In this document: piece after piece, positions 34,348-43,910 of the stretch
Numbering within the stretch: position 1 is the stretch's first letter
Layout of the letters: each line of letters starts with the position of its first letter
Source of the DNA: Methanoculleus sp.
GTDB taxonomy: Archaea > Halobacteriota > Methanomicrobia > Methanomicrobiales > Methanomicrobiaceae
Direction of reading: 5' to 3'
Assembly: GCA_011045995.1 (NCBI GenBank)
Contig: DSBQ01000002.1
Location: 1 to 48,632, forward strand
Length of the DNA: 48,632 nucleotides
Notes under the pieces: generated by a model
Seen by the model: only the letters and a program-made list of their open reading frames with translations
Told to the model about the DNA's origin: nothing
Databases searched by the model: none
Translations under genes and position numbers: made by a program

Positions 34348-34792
34348 CCTGAAAAACCAGAAGCGTATCGCAGCGGCTGTTCTTGGCTGTGGCGTACACC
34401 GCGTATGGCTTGACCCCGAACGCGAGAGTGACATTGAAAATGCGATCTCCCGCGCTGACGTCAGGGGGCTCATCGACGATGGTGCCATTCGTGCTAACCC
34501 CGTCAAAGGGGTAAGCAGGGGACGTGCACGCGCACTGACCGCAAAGCGTTCCTATGGCCACTGCAAAGGAGCCGGCCGCAGGAAAGGAGCCGCCGGTGCA
34601 CGCAACCCGTCCAAGAAGGTATGGATTCGCAAGATCCGTGCCATCCGCAGGGAACTCAGGGTTCTCCGTGATGACGGCACGATTGAAAGCAGCACCTACC
34701 GTATGATGTACAGGAAAGCTGCGGGCGGACAGTTCCGCAGTGTTGCACATATGAAGGCCCAGCTTGAACAGATCGAAGGGAGGATGAACTAA
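34340..34792 (+). CDS. rpl19e: Large ribosomal subunit protein eL19
   Basis: 150 residues. [49 protein letters not shown] is the globular head; [54 protein letters not shown] forms the basic extension and long helix. An archaeal/eukaryotic protein at an intersubunit bridge. Overlaps both neighbours (8 nt with rpl32e, 1 nt with rpl18). Confidence 0.97.
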   Translation: MSDLKNQKRIAAAVLGCGVHRVWLDPERESDIENAISRADVRGLIDDGAIRANPVKGVSRGRARALTAKRSYGHCKGAGRRKGAAGARNPSKKVWIRKIRAIRRELRVLRDDGTIESSTYRMMYRKAAGGQFRSVAHMKAQLEQIEGRMN

Positions 34793-35319
34793 TGGCAAAC
34801 GGACCCCGGTATTTTGTTCCGTTCCGCAGAAGGCGTGAGGGCAAAACCGATTACTACAGGCGGATGAAGCTCCTCCTTTCGGATAAACCACGGATGGTCG
34901 TCAGAAAGACGAACCGCCAGATCATCGTTCAGCTGGTCCAGGCTGAACTCGAAGGAGACCGCACCCTCGTCGCTGCATACTCCACCGAACTCAAGGATTT
35001 CGGCTACAGCGGCGCAACGGGCAACACCCCGGCAGCCTATCTTACCGGCATGCTCTTTGCGGTCAAGGCGCAGAACGCCGGATATACCGAGGCAATTCTC
35101 GATATCGGACCCAACAGGGCAACCAGGGGCGGCAAGCTCTTTGGTGCGCTGAAAGGTGCCGTCGTTGGTGGCCTCGAGATTCCGCACGGCGAACAGATCC
35201 TTCCGGATGACGACAGGGCCACCGGTGCACATATCGCTGCGTATGCACCCGAACGTGCCGGTGACCTGGTCGAAAATGTCGGACAGGCAGCAGAAGCAAT
35301 CATGAAGGAGCTGAAATAA
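34792..35319 (+). CDS. rpl18: Large ribosomal subunit protein uL18
   Basis: 175 residues, the long archaeal form. [66 protein letters not shown] is characteristic; [57 protein letters not shown] completes the 5S rRNA-binding fold. Together with L5 it forms the central protuberance. rps5 begins 1 nt after its stop. Confidence 0.98.
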   Translation: MANGPRYFVPFRRRREGKTDYYRRMKLLLSDKPRMVVRKTNRQIIVQLVQAELEGDRTLVAAYSTELKDFGYSGATGNTPAAYLTGMLFAVKAQNAGYTEAILDIGPNRATRGGKLFGALKGAVVGGLEIPHGEQILPDDDRATGAHIAAYAPERAGDLVENVGQAAEAIMKELK

Positions 35320-35320
35320 C

Positions 35321-35938
35321 ATGGCCTACGAACAGGAAGAATGGATTCCTCTCACAGGCCTCGGGAAGAAAGTAGCTGCCGGTGAAATCGCAAGTATTGA
35401 TGAAGTGCTTGAGAGCGGCAGGCCTATTAAAGAACCCGGGATTGTCGATTATTTCCTCCCGGACCTTGAGGACGAAGTTCTTGACATCAATATGGTCCAG
35501 AGGATGACCGACAGTGGTCGCCGTGTCAAGTTCCGCTGTGTCGTTGTCGTTGGAAATCGCAACGGCTATGTAGGGTTTGGACAGGCAAAGGACGCCCAGG
35601 TCGGCAACGCGATCAAAAAGGCCATTGCACACGCAAAGCTGAATGTCATTAAGGTGAAGCGTGGCTGCGGCAGCTGGGAATGCGGCTGCGGTGAAGGCCA
35701 CTCGATTCCCGTGAGGGTAGAGGGCAAGGCAGGCAGTGTTACCGTCACCCTCATGCCCGCACCACAGGGCATCGGCCTGGTAACCGGTGACATCAGCAAA
35801 AAAGTGCTCCAGCTTGCCGGCATTACCGACGTATGGACATCCTCTTCAGGACAGACCCGGACAACGATCAACTTTGCAAAGGCAACGTTTGACGCACTGA
35901 AAAACTCGAACCTTGTCCGCACCGGGAGGTCGCAGTAA
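35321..35938 (+). CDS. rps5: Small ribosomal subunit protein uS5
   Basis: 205 residues. The double-stranded RNA-binding-like domain is [73 protein letters not shown]; the CGSWECGC Cys-rich insertion is archaeal/eukaryotic. The C-terminal domain reads [47 protein letters not shown]. Helps decoding accuracy at the mRNA entry site. Directly adjoined by rpl30. Confidence 0.98.
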   Translation: MAYEQEEWIPLTGLGKKVAAGEIASIDEVLESGRPIKEPGIVDYFLPDLEDEVLDINMVQRMTDSGRRVKFRCVVVVGNRNGYVGFGQAKDAQVGNAIKKAIAHAKLNVIKVKRGCGSWECGCGEGHSIPVRVEGKAGSVTVTLMPAPQGIGLVTGDISKKVLQLAGITDVWTSSSGQTRTTINFAKATFDALKNSNLVRTGRSQ

Positions 35939-36400
35939 ATGTATGTGGTTGTTCAGGTCCGCGGCGTAGTAAACTGCCGTAAGGAGATCAAGGATACCCT
36001 GAAGATGCTTCGCCTGCACCACATCAATCACTGTGTGCTTGTCCCTGACACCCCTGCGTATCTTGGTATGATCAGGAAGGTCAAGGACTACGTTGCATAC
36101 GGTGAGGTGGAACCTGCAATGCTCGCGACGATCCTTCAGACCCGCGGCCGACTTACCGGCAACGGTAAACTGACCGACGAGTACGTGAAGGAAAACTCGG
36201 ATTACGAGGATATTGAGGCATTTACCCAGGCACTCTGTGCCGGAGAAGCAACGTTTGAGGACATTCCGGGTCTGAAGCCTGTACTCCGGCTTCACCCGCC
36301 CCGCAAGGGATTCCGCTCCATCAAGCGGACCTACCAGCAGGGTGGTGCACTCGGAAACTACGGGAGTGAGATCAATGCACTCCTCTACAGGATGCGGTGA
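35939..36400 (+). CDS. rpl30: Large ribosomal subunit protein uL30
   Basis: 153 residues, the long archaeal L30/L7 form. VVVQVRGVVNCRKEIKDTLKMLRLHHINHCVLVPDTPAYLGMIRKVKDYVAYGEV is the ferredoxin-like core; the C-terminal extension ends LRLHPPRKGFRSIKRTYQQGGALGNYGSEINALLYRMR, typical of archaea. It contacts 5S and 23S rRNA. No gap from rps5; 6 nt to rpl15. Confidence 0.98.
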   Translation: MYVVVQVRGVVNCRKEIKDTLKMLRLHHINHCVLVPDTPAYLGMIRKVKDYVAYGEVEPAMLATILQTRGRLTGNGKLTDEYVKENSDYEDIEAFTQALCAGEATFEDIPGLKPVLRLHPPRKGFRSIKRTYQQGGALGNYGSEINALLYRMR

Positions 36401-36406
36401 TGAAAG

Positions 36407-36832
36407 ATGCCAGTGAATAAGCGCTCAAAGTACCGCGGTTCCCGCACATGCGGCGGCGGTACCCACAAGAACAGGCGTGGAGCAGGAAATCGTGGCGGCC
36501 GTGGAAGAGCAGGTCACAGAGACCACCGCTTCTCCCACTATCTCATCACCAACGATGTTCATAACGGAAAGCACGGCTTCGTGAACAAGAACCCGAAGCG
36601 CCTTACCGCCCTTGATATCGGCGATATTGACCAGATGGCCGACGACCTTGTTGCTACAGGGAAGGCCGCTCTTGATGGTGACGCAATCGTCATCAACGCG
36701 GGTCAAATCGGCATCGATAAAATACTTGGAGGCGGACAGGTAACCAAGAAGATGAATATCTCTGCACTGGCCATTACGGACAGGGCGCGACAAAAAATCG
36801 AAGAGAACGGCGGCCGGATTCTGGAAGCCTAA
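36407..36832 (+). CDS. rpl15: Large ribosomal subunit protein uL15
   Basis: 141 residues. The Gly/Arg-rich N-terminus (KRSKYRGSRTCGGGTHKNRRGAGNRGGRGRAGHRDHRF) threads through 23S rRNA; the C-terminal globular part includes KRLTALDIGDIDQMADDLVATGKAALDGDAIVINAGQIGIDKILGGGQVTKKMNISALAITDRARQKIEENGG. Last ribosomal gene of the cluster; secY follows after 21 nt that include a TTTTTGGTG pyrimidine-rich stretch. Confidence 0.98.
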   Translation: MPVNKRSKYRGSRTCGGGTHKNRRGAGNRGGRGRAGHRDHRFSHYLITNDVHNGKHGFVNKNPKRLTALDIGDIDQMADDLVATGKAALDGDAIVINAGQIGIDKILGGGQVTKKMNISALAITDRARQKIEENGGRILEA

Positions 36833-36853
36833 TCTCTTTTTGGTGAACCAATT

Positions 36854-38287
36854 ATGGGAGCGATGCTGGACCGACTAGAACCACTGCTGGCTTCAATGCC
36901 ATCAGTGAAGCAACCGGAAGGGCATGTTCACTTTAAAAATAAATTACTGTGGACTGCCGCGATTCTGATTCTGTACTTTTTCCTGACCAATATTCCGGTA
37001 TTTGGGATAGACCCCAATTCTCAGGATATTTTTGCTTTCTATCGTGCTCTCCTCGCCGGTGCGAGCGGGTCGATTGCCCATCTGGGTATCGGACCAATCG
37101 TGACTGCCTCTATTGTCCTCCAGCTCCTGAAGGGGGCCGATCTGCTGGGCCTCGATACGAGCGATGCACGCGGACAGGTTATGTACATGGGGCTGCAGAA
37201 GCTCCTTATCTTCGTAATGATTGTCCTTACGGCGGTTCCCAACGTTATCGGTGGATTTCTGTCCCCCGATCCCGCGATCGCCGCAGCACTCTTCGGCGGG
37301 AATCTCCCGTTCGTAACATTCCTGATATTCCTGCAGATCTGCGTCGGCGGTGTGTTGATCTTCTTCATGGATGAAGTCGTCACCAAATGGGGTGTCGGCT
37401 CCGGTGTGGGTCTGTTCATCATTGCCGGTGTTTCACAGGGCCTTATCAACGGATTTTTCAACTGGGGTTCCGTCCAGGACGCATATCCTGTGGGGTTCTT
37501 CCCGCGGCTCTTTGCGGTGCTGGCGGACGGTGCGCCGTTCCTTGAATATTTCGGGACGGACCTGCTCGCCCTTATTACGACGGTGGCGATATTCCTGGTC
37601 ATCGTCTACGTGGAATCAACCCGTATCGAGATCCCGCTTGCCCATTCATCCGTGCGTGGTGCCCGCGGCAGGTTCCCGGTAAAACTGATCTACGCCAGTG
37701 TGCTGCCGATGATTCTTGTCCGTGTTCTGCAGGCAAACTTCCAGATGCTGGGTCTTTTCCTGAACAACATGGGGATTACCCTTCTCGGAACATTCGAAGG
37801 GCAGAGCCCGGTCTCCGGTGTTATGTACTACATTGCACCGATCAACGGCCCCTCCGACTGGATGTGGTGGGCGTATGATGTCGGGCATGCAGTTTGGCAG
37901 ATAATTCTCCGGATGGGCGTCGACCTCTTCGTCATGGTCGTTGGTGGCGCCATCTTCGCACTGTTCTGGGTGAAGACTGCCGGTCTAGACTCATCGCATG
38001 TTGCCCGTCAGATCCAGATGAGTGGAATGCACATTCCCGGCTACCGCCGCAGTGAAGCGGTGCTGGTCAAATACCTCGACCGCTACATCCCGCGTGTTAC
38101 GGTGATCGGTGGTGTCTTTGTCGGTCTGCTCAGTGTAATTGCCAACTATTTCGGTGTCATCGGAATGGTCGGCGGTACCGGACTGCTGCTGACGGTGAGT
38201 ATTGTCTATCGCCTGTACGAAGAGATCGCGAGCGAACAGATCATGGAGATGTATCCGTTCATGCGCGGGTTCTTCGGAAAGGAGTAA
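36854..38287 (+). CDS. secY: Preprotein translocase subunit SecY (Sec61 alpha)
   Basis: 477 residues, ten predicted membrane helices. Helix 1 is WTAAILILYFFLTNIPVFGI, the plug region IFAFYRALLAGASGSIAHLGIGPIVTASIVLQLLKGA, and the cytoplasmic loops carry ARGRFPVKLIYASVLPMILVRVLQANFQML and the helix 8-9 tip. The C-terminal GGTGLLLTVSIVYRLYEEIASEQIMEMYPFMRGFFGKE is the archaeal ending. It forms the export channel with SecE and Sec-beta, used by the S-layer, VWA and other secreted proteins in this window. Standard position after rpl15; adkA follows after 32 nt. Confidence 0.98.
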   Translation: MGAMLDRLEPLLASMPSVKQPEGHVHFKNKLLWTAAILILYFFLTNIPVFGIDPNSQDIFAFYRALLAGASGSIAHLGIGPIVTASIVLQLLKGADLLGLDTSDARGQVMYMGLQKLLIFVMIVLTAVPNVIGGFLSPDPAIAAALFGGNLPFVTFLIFLQICVGGVLIFFMDEVVTKWGVGSGVGLFIIAGVSQGLINGFFNWGSVQDAYPVGFFPRLFAVLADGAPFLEYFGTDLLALITTVAIFLVIVYVESTRIEIPLAHSSVRGARGRFPVKLIYASVLPMILVRVLQANFQMLGLFLNNMGITLLGTFEGQSPVSGVMYYIAPINGPSDWMWWAYDVGHAVWQIILRMGVDLFVMVVGGAIFALFWVKTAGLDSSHVARQIQMSGMHIPGYRRSEAVLVKYLDRYIPRVTVIGGVFVGLLSVIANYFGVIGMVGGTGLLLTVSIVYRLYEEIASEQIMEMYPFMRGFFGKE

Positions 38288-38295
38288 TCATATAA

Positions 38296-39535
<1,240 letters not shown>

Positions 39536-39536
<1 letters not shown>

Positions 39537-40060
39537 TGCGAATCACCATCAGTGGGCCCCCGGGGAGCGGTACGACCTCCCTTGCAAAATATCTGGTCGG
39601 CAAGTACGGCTATACCCTGATCTCTGCCGGGGAAGTGTTTCGGACGCTGGCAGCAGAACATGATATGGACCTTGCCGCGTTTGGCGCCCTTGCCGAACAG
39701 GATGATTCGGTCGATCGCATGATCGATGCCCGGCAAAAAGAGATCGGAGAGGCGAGGGATAACATCATCATCGAAGGACGTCTCGCCGGGCACATGATTG
39801 ACAATGCCGATATCAGGATATGGATCATGGCGTCCGTCGAATGTCGGTCCATCCGCATATCAGACCGCGAAGGACTCGATGCCCGGACCGCTGCTCTTCT
39901 CACGATTGAACGGGAAGACTGTGAGGCCGGCAGGTACCGGAACTACTATGGCATTGACATAAGTGACCTCAGTGTCTACGATCTGGTGATCAACTCGGAG
40001 GTCTGGGGCATAGACGAGATTGGATCCATCGTCGATGCCGCAATCGCCGGCATTCGTTAA
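39536..40060 (+). CDS. cmk: Cytidylate kinase, archaeal type
   Basis: 174 residues from the ATG at 39536, which overlaps the DUF106 stop; the open frame further upstream is ignored. The phosphate loop is GPPGSGTTS (7-15), with Thr where most kinases have Lys, a normal trait of archaeal Cmk. ISAGEVFRTLAAEHDMDLAAFGALAE, IIIEGRLAGHMIDNADIRIWI and the lid region DREGLDARTAALLTIEREDCEAGRYRNYYGIDISDLSVYDLVINSE complete the family pattern. It phosphorylates CMP/dCMP. Last gene of the cluster; the usual followers rpl14e and cbf5 are absent here. Confidence 0.96.
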
Positions 40061-40304
40061 CCACTTATTTACTAATTCTGCGTCTGTTCTTGCGATCATC
40101 AGGCGAATTGCCGGTCTGAGAAATGGTGAGGTGGGTGGGACCGGACTGTCCGTTCCTCCTGACGGGTTCAGGTTCTTTGATGATCCCGGCCTAGTGTATG
40201 CCGCTGCAGCGATGAGAGCGGCGCTGTCCCGGCATCCATACAACCAGAAATGTGCAGAATCTTCGGTCTGTTTTCCTGTGTTGTGGCAAAGCACCGGGCT
40301 GACA
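40061..40304. other. Non-coding or decayed stretch after cmk
   Basis: No supported gene. A 97-codon plus-strand frame (40020-40313) overlaps the end of cmk, has no ribosome binding site and no recognisable motif, so I do not call it. This is where many archaea carry rpl14e and cbf5. Confidence 0.45.
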
Positions 40305-40310
40305 AAAAAG
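40305..40310 (-). terminator. Oligo-T terminator after the ECF transporter operon
   Basis: Six T on the minus strand 46 nt after the ecfT stop codon, following a C-rich run. Confidence 0.4.
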
Positions 40311-40355
40311 TGAGGGGGGGGAAAACGTCCCGTTCGCAGGACGAGCTCTCAGGTC

Positions 40356-41147
40356 CTAGATTATCCCGGTGTAATAGGCTGCTGCAACAATGGCGCCGAT
40401 CCCGACCCCGGCAAGCATCACATAGTCCGCAGAGCCGAATGCTTTGTCGGGAGAGGGCGTCCGTTCCATGCTGCGCAGGCCCCGGAGATCTATCGTCAGT
40501 CCGAGGACGTTTGCCTTGCCCAGTGCATTTGAGACGAGCGGGATGATAATCGGGGTAAGGGAGCGGATCTTGCCGCTTACCCCTTCCCCGGGATTGTACG
40601 CCCGGGCAAGCTGGGCTTCCTGAATACGCTTTCCTTCCAGCTGAAGGGTGGGGATGAAGCGTATGGCAATCAGGAGCATCAGGGTGTAGTCGACCGGGAG
40701 CCTGATCTGCTGGAGCGCCCCGACCAGATCCCTCGGCTGGGTCGAGATTACCATCAGCTGGAAGGCGAAGAGCATGGCAAAGAACCGGAGCGAGAGCACT
40801 ATGGCGAAGTTCAATGCCCCGGTAGTGATGGGGATATGCCCGCCGATGACCGGCATTGCCGACGGTATCAGGTGGCCTACTACCGACCCGCTCTGCATCG
40901 TAAGGACGGTAAGGAGGATGAGCCCGGCGCTCAGGAAGAGAAGCATCGGCACCTGGCGCGCCAGTTCCATCGCAAACTTTCCGGCGATCGCCAGCACAAA
41001 GAGACCGGCCACGATCCCGAGGAGTACCAGGGGGTTCGTGGATAGGACGGCAAGAATGATGACGAAGAGCAGGAACAGGATCTTCGTCAGGGCATTCATG
41101 TGGTGGAATACCCCGTCGATTCGCTTATACTGGAGAATATCTGCCAT
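40356..41147 (-). CDS. Energy-coupling factor transporter transmembrane protein EcfT
   Basis: 263 residues, about six membrane helices. The EcfT/CbiQ coupling helices are recognisable: VDYTLMLLIAIRFIPTLQLEGKRIQEAQLARA (A-R-x-R/A-type motif 1 near residue 183) and GKANVLGLTIDLRGLRS, where the second ARG-like motif is IDLRG. It transmits ATPase movement to the S component in the membrane. Its start codon shares a base with the stop of the S-ATPase fusion gene, so the two are translated together. Confidence 0.9.
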   Translation of the reverse strand: MADILQYKRIDGVFHHMNALTKILFLLFVIILAVLSTNPLVLLGIVAGLFVLAIAGKFAMELARQVPMLLFLSAGLILLTVLTMQSGSVVGHLIPSAMPVIGGHIPITTGALNFAIVLSLRFFAMLFAFQLMVISTQPRDLVGALQQIRLPVDYTLMLLIAIRFIPTLQLEGKRIQEAQLARAYNPGEGVSGKIRSLTPIIIPLVSNALGKANVLGLTIDLRGLRSMERTPSPDKAFGSADYVMLAGVGIGAIVAAAYYTGII

Positions 41148-43177
41148 TATGTTTCCCCTCCGGTGCCTGCAGCGCTGTCCGAGGCGATTCGTCCGTTCTC
41201 CATCCTGATGATCCGGTGTGCGTGGTGTTCCACGATGTGCATGTCGTGGCTGACCATGATGACCGTATGGCCTGCCCGACTCAACTCTTCGAGAATGGTC
41301 ATGATACGCTCTGCTTCGGCAAGGTCAAGGCCGGTGGTCGGTTCATCCAAAATGATCGCCTCAGGCTGCATGGCAATCACGCAGGCAATAGCCAGACGCT
41401 GGCGCTCCCCCCTGCTCATTGAGCGTGGGAATGTCGTGCGCTGGTCGAGGAGACCCACACGTTCGAGGACGGCAGAGATCTCCCCCTGCGCCTCTTCCGC
41501 GTCCCGCCCGATATTGGTAAGGCCGAAGAGGATCTCACGTTCGGCGGTATCCTCGAAGAGCATGGTGTCGGGATTCTGGAACACGAGGCCGACATGGCGG
41601 GCAAGATCGGTGGTCCGTGCGACGGCGGCGTCGATTCCCGAGACGGTGACGGTGCCCGACGTCGGCCGCAGCAGACCGTTCAGGTGTTTGACGAGCGTGG
41701 TCTTCCCCGAGCCGTTCTCGCCGATGATCGCGATGAGTTCTCCCGGACAGATATTCAGGGACACGCGATCAAGTCCGAGGGTTTCGCCGTACTGGTGGGT
41801 AAGGTCACGGATCTCGATGATGGGGGCTGCGCAGGGTGCCGCATGCCGGGCAGACGGGAGGGAGCCGGGATGCTCATCCTCGCTGCAGGAGGCAAAAAAT
41901 TCATTGGCGCCGAGGAATCCAGTGACCCTGCCCTGCTCAATTATAAGGACGGAATCGGCAATATCCGCCATCTCCTGAGGTTTTTGTTCTACGACGATGA
42001 TCGTCTTCCCCTGGCGTTTCAGCTCGTTCAGGATGGCGATGATGGTCGCGGTGGCTTCGACATCCAGTTCGGCGGTGGCCTCGTCCAGGATAAGGCAGCG
42101 GGTTCCTGATGCGAGGGTGGCGGCAAGGGATACCCGCTGTTTCTGGCCGCCTGAGAGGGTGTGCGGAGCGCGGTAGCGCAGGTGGTCGATCTTCGTCAGC
42201 CTGAGGATCTCCTCCAGGCGGCGGCGGACTTCATGGGGGTCGAGGCCACGGTTTTCAAGTCCCGAGAGGACTTCCTCCTCTACGGTGGTAAAGATCAGCT
42301 GGGCATCGGCATCATCGAAGACGACCCCCATGATCTTTCCGATCTCTCCCATGTCTTCGTACCCGGACGCGTCTTTGCCGAGAATGGCCACCGATCCTTC
42401 CATGGCCCCTTCATAGTCATGGGTGAGGATCCCGGCTGCCGCCAGGCAGAAGGTGGTCTTCCCCGCCCCCGTAGGGCCGTTGACAAGGACGCACTCCCCC
42501 TGTTCGATGGAGATGTCGATGCCGGAAAGGGCCGGCGCCTTTGCCTGCGGATAGGTATACGAAAATCCATGAAACCGGATCATCGGCGCATTAGGGACGT
42601 CCCCGGTTTCAGGGAGGGCGCGACGGTCACGGTCGGGCGGCTCTGCTGCCATCCCCCGCATCAGGATTCGCGAGGAAGGGAAATAGAGGATCTGGCTGAT
42701 GAGGGAATTTGCAATCGCCGTGAGGATGATGATGGGCGAGACGGCGAGGATGAACGCTCCCATCGTGAAGTGTTCCCCCGGTGCCGGGATGATGGAGGAT
42801 GCTATGACAAAGAGGCTGACCGCCAGAAAGGTAAAACCGCTGGCAAGGGTGGCAATGAACGTGGCAATACCCGCAGAGAGGGGGAGCCGCTCCCTCAGCG
42901 TTATGTAGACTCCCAGGCAGACGAGCGCTCCGAGGGGCTCGCTGATGAGGTTTGCCGGGGGAAAGATGGAGTGGCTGATGAGCGCCGATATGATCCCTGC
43001 CACAATACCGATCCCAAGAGCATCCTTTACCCGTGGAACAATGAGAATGATTGCCAGACAATAGAGGGCGATGATGGGGTTGGCGACGATTGCACCGGGG
43101 ACGATATTGGAGAGGTACCTGAGTATTGCCCCGATTGCAAGCAGAATGCCGACGACTGCGATATCTCGTGATTTCAT
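41147..43177 (-). CDS. ECF transporter: S-component-like membrane domain fused to two ABC ATPase domains
   Basis: 676 residues in three parts. Residues 1-175: about five membrane helices, ~74% identical over the first 94 positions to the stand-alone protein encoded next door, and resembling TrpP-like S components. Residues ~198-425, ABC domain 1: Walker A GPTGAGKT (234-241), LSGGQ (341-345), Walker B LILDEA (362-367). Residues ~453-665, ABC domain 2: Walker A GENGSGKT (486-493), signature MSRGE (587-591), Walker B IILDEP (608-613), HD switch present. Domain 1 has Asp288 for the Q-loop Gln and Gln398 for the switch His, so one ATP site looks degenerate. With EcfT this makes a complete importer; substrate unknown (tryptophan-like is a guess). 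Confidence 0.88.
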   Translation of the reverse strand: MKSRDIAVVGILLAIGAILRYLSNIVPGAIVANPIIALYCLAIILIVPRVKDALGIGIVAGIISALISHSIFPPANLISEPLGALVCLGVYITLRERLPLSAGIATFIATLASGFTFLAVSLFVIASSIIPAPGEHFTMGAFILAVSPIIILTAIANSLISQILYFPSSRILMRGMAAEPPDRDRRALPETGDVPNAPMIRFHGFSYTYPQAKAPALSGIDISIEQGECVLVNGPTGAGKTTFCLAAAGILTHDYEGAMEGSVAILGKDASGYEDMGEIGKIMGVVFDDADAQLIFTTVEEEVLSGLENRGLDPHEVRRRLEEILRLTKIDHLRYRAPHTLSGGQKQRVSLAATLASGTRCLILDEATAELDVEATATIIAILNELKRQGKTIIVVEQKPQEMADIADSVLIIEQGRVTGFLGANEFFASCSEDEHPGSLPSARHAAPCAAPIIEIRDLTHQYGETLGLDRVSLNICPGELIAIIGENGSGKTTLVKHLNGLLRPTSGTVTVSGIDAAVARTTDLARHVGLVFQNPDTMLFEDTAEREILFGLTNIGRDAEEAQGEISAVLERVGLLDQRTTFPRSMSRGERQRLAIACVIAMQPEAIILDEPTTGLDLAEAERIMTILEELSRAGHTVIMVSHDMHIVEHHAHRIIRMENGRIASDSAAGTGGET

Positions 43178-43277
43178 CTAAAAATCTCCGTCCACGATTG
43201 GATTGTGATGTATATTTTTGTTCAACGGCGTAATTAATTGTTCTCATAAAAAGAAGGGATGGCGAAGGCCCCTCCGG

Positions 43278-43793
43278 TTACCTGACATACACCCGTTTTG
43301 CAGGGAAGAAGAGAATCTGGGTGACAATCGCATTGAATACCGCGGTGATAAGGACGATCGGAAGGACGGCCATGAAGAACCCGGCCACCGTTTCTGCCGG
43401 CACTGCAACGATCGAGGCAAGCATGACCATCATCGCAATGAGGATGAACGAGAACCCGCTGACACAGGTGGCAACGAAGGTGGTTGCGGCGGGCCCAAGG
43501 GTCTTTGTGGAAACAAGTCCGTATACCGCGGCACAGGCGAGTGCTCCGAGAGGCTCACTGATCAGGTTTGCCGGCGGGAAGATGGAATGGCTGATGAGCA
43601 TGGAGAGGACGCCCGCTACGAGGCCGATGCCGGCGGCTTCTTTGAAGGTCGGGCGGATCAAAATGATGGCAAGGCAGTACAGCGCTATTACAGGGTTGCC
43701 GACAATCGCCCCGGGGAACATATTGGCCACAAAGCGTAGTATTGCGCCTATGGCGAGGCAGATGCCGACGATGGCGATATCCCGCGATTTCAT
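43278..43793 (-). CDS. Stand-alone S-component-like membrane protein (TrpP-like)
   Basis: 171 residues, five to six membrane helices. It is a close paralogue of the N-terminal domain of the next gene; both start MKSRDIA and share the run SHSIFPPANLISEPLGAL in the first loop after helix 3, probably the substrate-facing motif. By pattern (small, G-x-V-x-G-x-x-S-x-L near the middle, P-N-L-I in a loop) it resembles TrpP/YhaG-type transporters, but I cannot confirm the substrate. First gene of the minus-strand operon; GGAGGA (43801-43806) is 7 nt from the ATG, and the fusion gene follows 100 nt later. Confidence 0.8.
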   Translation of the reverse strand: MKSRDIAIVGICLAIGAILRFVANMFPGAIVGNPVIALYCLAIILIRPTFKEAAGIGLVAGVLSMLISHSIFPPANLISEPLGALACAAVYGLVSTKTLGPAATTFVATCVSGFSFILIAMMVMLASIVAVPAETVAGFFMAVLPIVLITAVFNAIVTQILFFPAKRVYVR

Positions 43794-43870
43794 AGGAACA
43801 TCCTCCGGGAAGAAGGGAGCATGGGGGACGTTGTCGTGGTTTCATACGGGGGGTACCGAGTGTTGTTAAT

Positions 43871-43898
43871 CATCATTGTATATTTCTATACATTGATG
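43871..43898. promoter_or_regulatory. 28-bp near-perfect palindrome, candidate operator of the ECF transporter operon
   Basis: Arms CATCATTGTATA (43871-43882) and TATACATTGATG (43887-43898) pair at 11 of 12 positions around a TTTC spacer. The palindrome starts at the downstream edge of the TATA box and covers the predicted transcription start on the minus strand, the classic position for an archaeal repressor site. The inner TGTATA/TATACA halves resemble, without matching, the TGTACA TRP box bound by TrpY in Methanothermobacter. Confidence 0.6.
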
Positions 43899-43910
43899 TA
43901 TTTATATTTT
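43899..43910 (-). promoter_or_regulatory. TATA box of the ECF transporter operon
   Basis: On the minus strand AAAATATAAATA, a good archaeal TATA box; initiation would fall near 43873-43877, inside the adjoining palindrome, leaving an ~80-nt leader before the S-component gene. Confidence 0.6.

Noticed and set aside
40020-40313. 97-codon frame overlapping the cmk end
   Set aside because: Starts inside cmk, no ribosome binding site, no recognisable family.
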